From Nocardioides sp. (GTDB taxonomy: Bacteria; Actinomycetota; Actinomycetes; Propionibacteriales; Nocardioidaceae), in contig DOWL01000169.1 in NCBI GenBank assembly GCA_003519585.1, positions 30,126 through 36,665 on the forward strand: a DNA stretch of 6,540 nucleotides. Direction: 5' to 3'. Below the pieces are notes generated by a model that saw nothing but the letters and a program-made list of their open reading frames with translations, did not search any database and was not told the DNA's origin. Position 1 is the stretch's first letter. Each line of letters begins with the position of its first letter. Of this stretch, positions 6,265 through 6,540 are shown piece after piece. The position numbers were made by a program, and so were the translations under genes.

Positions 6265-6287
6265 CCATCGCATCGCGTGATCGATGG
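6265..6287. repeat. Inverted repeat CCATCG-N11-CGATGG upstream of femX
   Basis: CCATCG at 6265-6270 and CGATGG at 6282-6287 are perfect 6-bp inverted half-sites, 17 bp centre to centre. The dyad centre (6276) lies about 33 bp before the femX GTG, so with a leaderless start it would cover the -35 region. A nested ATCGAT palindrome sits at 6280-6285. It could be a dimeric regulator's operator; none is recognised. Confidence 0.4.
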
Positions 6288-6339
6288 ATGCTCGCCGAGA
6301 CCGCTCGAACCTGACACCCTGGAGCCTCACCCCAAAGGA

Positions 6340-6357
6340 TCCACCTCACCAGGTGGA
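6340..6357. repeat. Perfect palindrome TCCACCT-CACC-AGGTGGA
   Basis: TCCACCT (6340-6346) and AGGTGGA (6351-6357) are perfect 7-bp inverted arms around CACC. It begins at the last base of the possible -10 AAGGAT and covers the expected + transcription start, so it could act as an operator or a 5' UTR hairpin for the edge gene. No T-tract follows, so it is not a standard terminator. Confidence 0.45.
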
Positions 6358-6425
6358 CGCGACGTGTATCAGGCGCGGACCCCGGCGCTCATCACCGTCG
6401 TGACCTTCCCATCCAGGAGCAGCTC

Positions 6426-6430
6426 GGAGG
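6426..6430 (+). promoter_or_regulatory. Shine-Dalgarno site GGAGG for the edge gene
   Basis: GGAGG lies five bases before GTG 6436. It is the strongest ribosome binding site in the window, and it selects this GTG over in-frame GTGs at 6277, 6364 and 6400, which have none. Confidence 0.6.
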
Positions 6431-6435
6431 CCCGC

Positions 6436-6540
6436 GTGACGATCGGTGGCGCAGCGACCGAGCGGCCCGGCGAGGTCTGGGGGCAGGCCGCATCGGCGTT
6501 CCAGCGGTGGGCTGCCGGCGACGCCGTCGCGCTGGACGAG
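6436..6540 (+). CDS. N-terminal fragment, possibly a sigma-70 family RNA polymerase sigma factor
   Basis: Only 35 codons are visible before the window ends. The residues include EVWGQAASAFQRWAAGD followed by AVALDE. An amphipathic helix with a Phe-x-x-Trp-x-x-Gly-Asp pattern leading to an acidic stretch is typical of the region just before sigma region 2 in actinobacterial ECF-type factors. Such a factor would bind core RNA polymerase and direct transcription of a small regulon. The GTG start is supported by GGAGG five bases upstream. The gene diverges from femX. With so few residues the family call is tentative; another helical DNA-binding or hypothetical protein is possible. Confidence 0.45.
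   Translation, partial: MTIGGAATERPGEVWGQAASAFQRWAAGDAVALDE

Larger units (their letters stand above)
6244..6435. promoter_or_regulatory. Divergent intergenic region between femX and the edge gene
   Basis: This 192-bp stretch should carry both divergent promoters. It holds two inverted repeats (6265-6287 and 6340-6357), the femX -10-like box, and a possible + strand promoter. The latter is CTGACA at 6311-6316, five of six matches to TTGACA, with AAGGAT at 6335-6340 after an 18-bp spacer. The + frame of the edge gene is open back to the TAG at 6256-6258, but no start in it has a better ribosome binding site than 6436. Confidence 0.5.

Noticed and set aside
1..6540. CRISPR arrays, tRNA/rRNA genes, insertion sequences or phage attachment sites
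   Set aside because: No regularly spaced repeats, tRNA-like cloverleaf, transposase motif or terminal repeats were seen; the window is filled by ordinary cell-envelope genes.

Overview
The window is GC-rich throughout, uses GTG starts freely and is densely packed. These traits, together with the gene content, point to a high-GC actinobacterium. A Nocardioides-like or related Propionibacteriales genome with a glycine-containing (LL-DAP type) peptidoglycan fits best. That placement is an inference from protein character, not from a search. All four complete genes belong to cell-envelope protein families.

Layout. Bases 1-133 are an upstream region with no assignable gene; it ends in a -10-like box just before the first start. 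Bases 134-2620 (+) encode a class A bifunctional penicillin-binding protein of the PonA1 type. It has a basic cytoplasmic tail, one membrane anchor, transglycosylase and transpeptidase domains, and a Pro/Ser/Thr-rich C-terminus. One base after its stop begins a GT87-like (DUF2029) polytopic GT-C glycosyltransferase at 2622-4067 (+). On the opposite strand a two-gene operon is read leftwards. It holds a FemX/FemAB-type lipid II aminoacyltransferase (6243-5086) and a divergent alanine-racemase-like PLP protein (5089-4028), joined by an ATGA stop/start overlap. The two operons converge and their coding ends overlap by 40 bp; the overlap contains a perfect 7-bp inverted repeat. A 192-bp divergent intergenic region (6244-6435) with two inverted repeats separates femX from a rightward gene cut by the window edge. 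Its 35 visible residues resemble the N-terminus of a sigma-70 family factor.

How the genes work together (inference from families). FemX would add the bridge residue to lipid II, and the PBP would then polymerise and cross-link the branched precursor outside the membrane. The GT-C enzyme probably attaches a sugar from a polyprenyl-phosphate donor to an envelope glycan or lipid. The Alr-like protein keeps the PLP lysine and catalytic tyrosine but lacks a recognisable Met-Asp-Gln motif, so its activity is uncertain although it is tightly coupled to FemX. No mobile element, CRISPR array, tRNA or rRNA was seen. The most interesting points are the FemX/Alr-like coupling, the apparently leaderless starts of pbp and femX, and the hairpin inside the convergent coding overlap.
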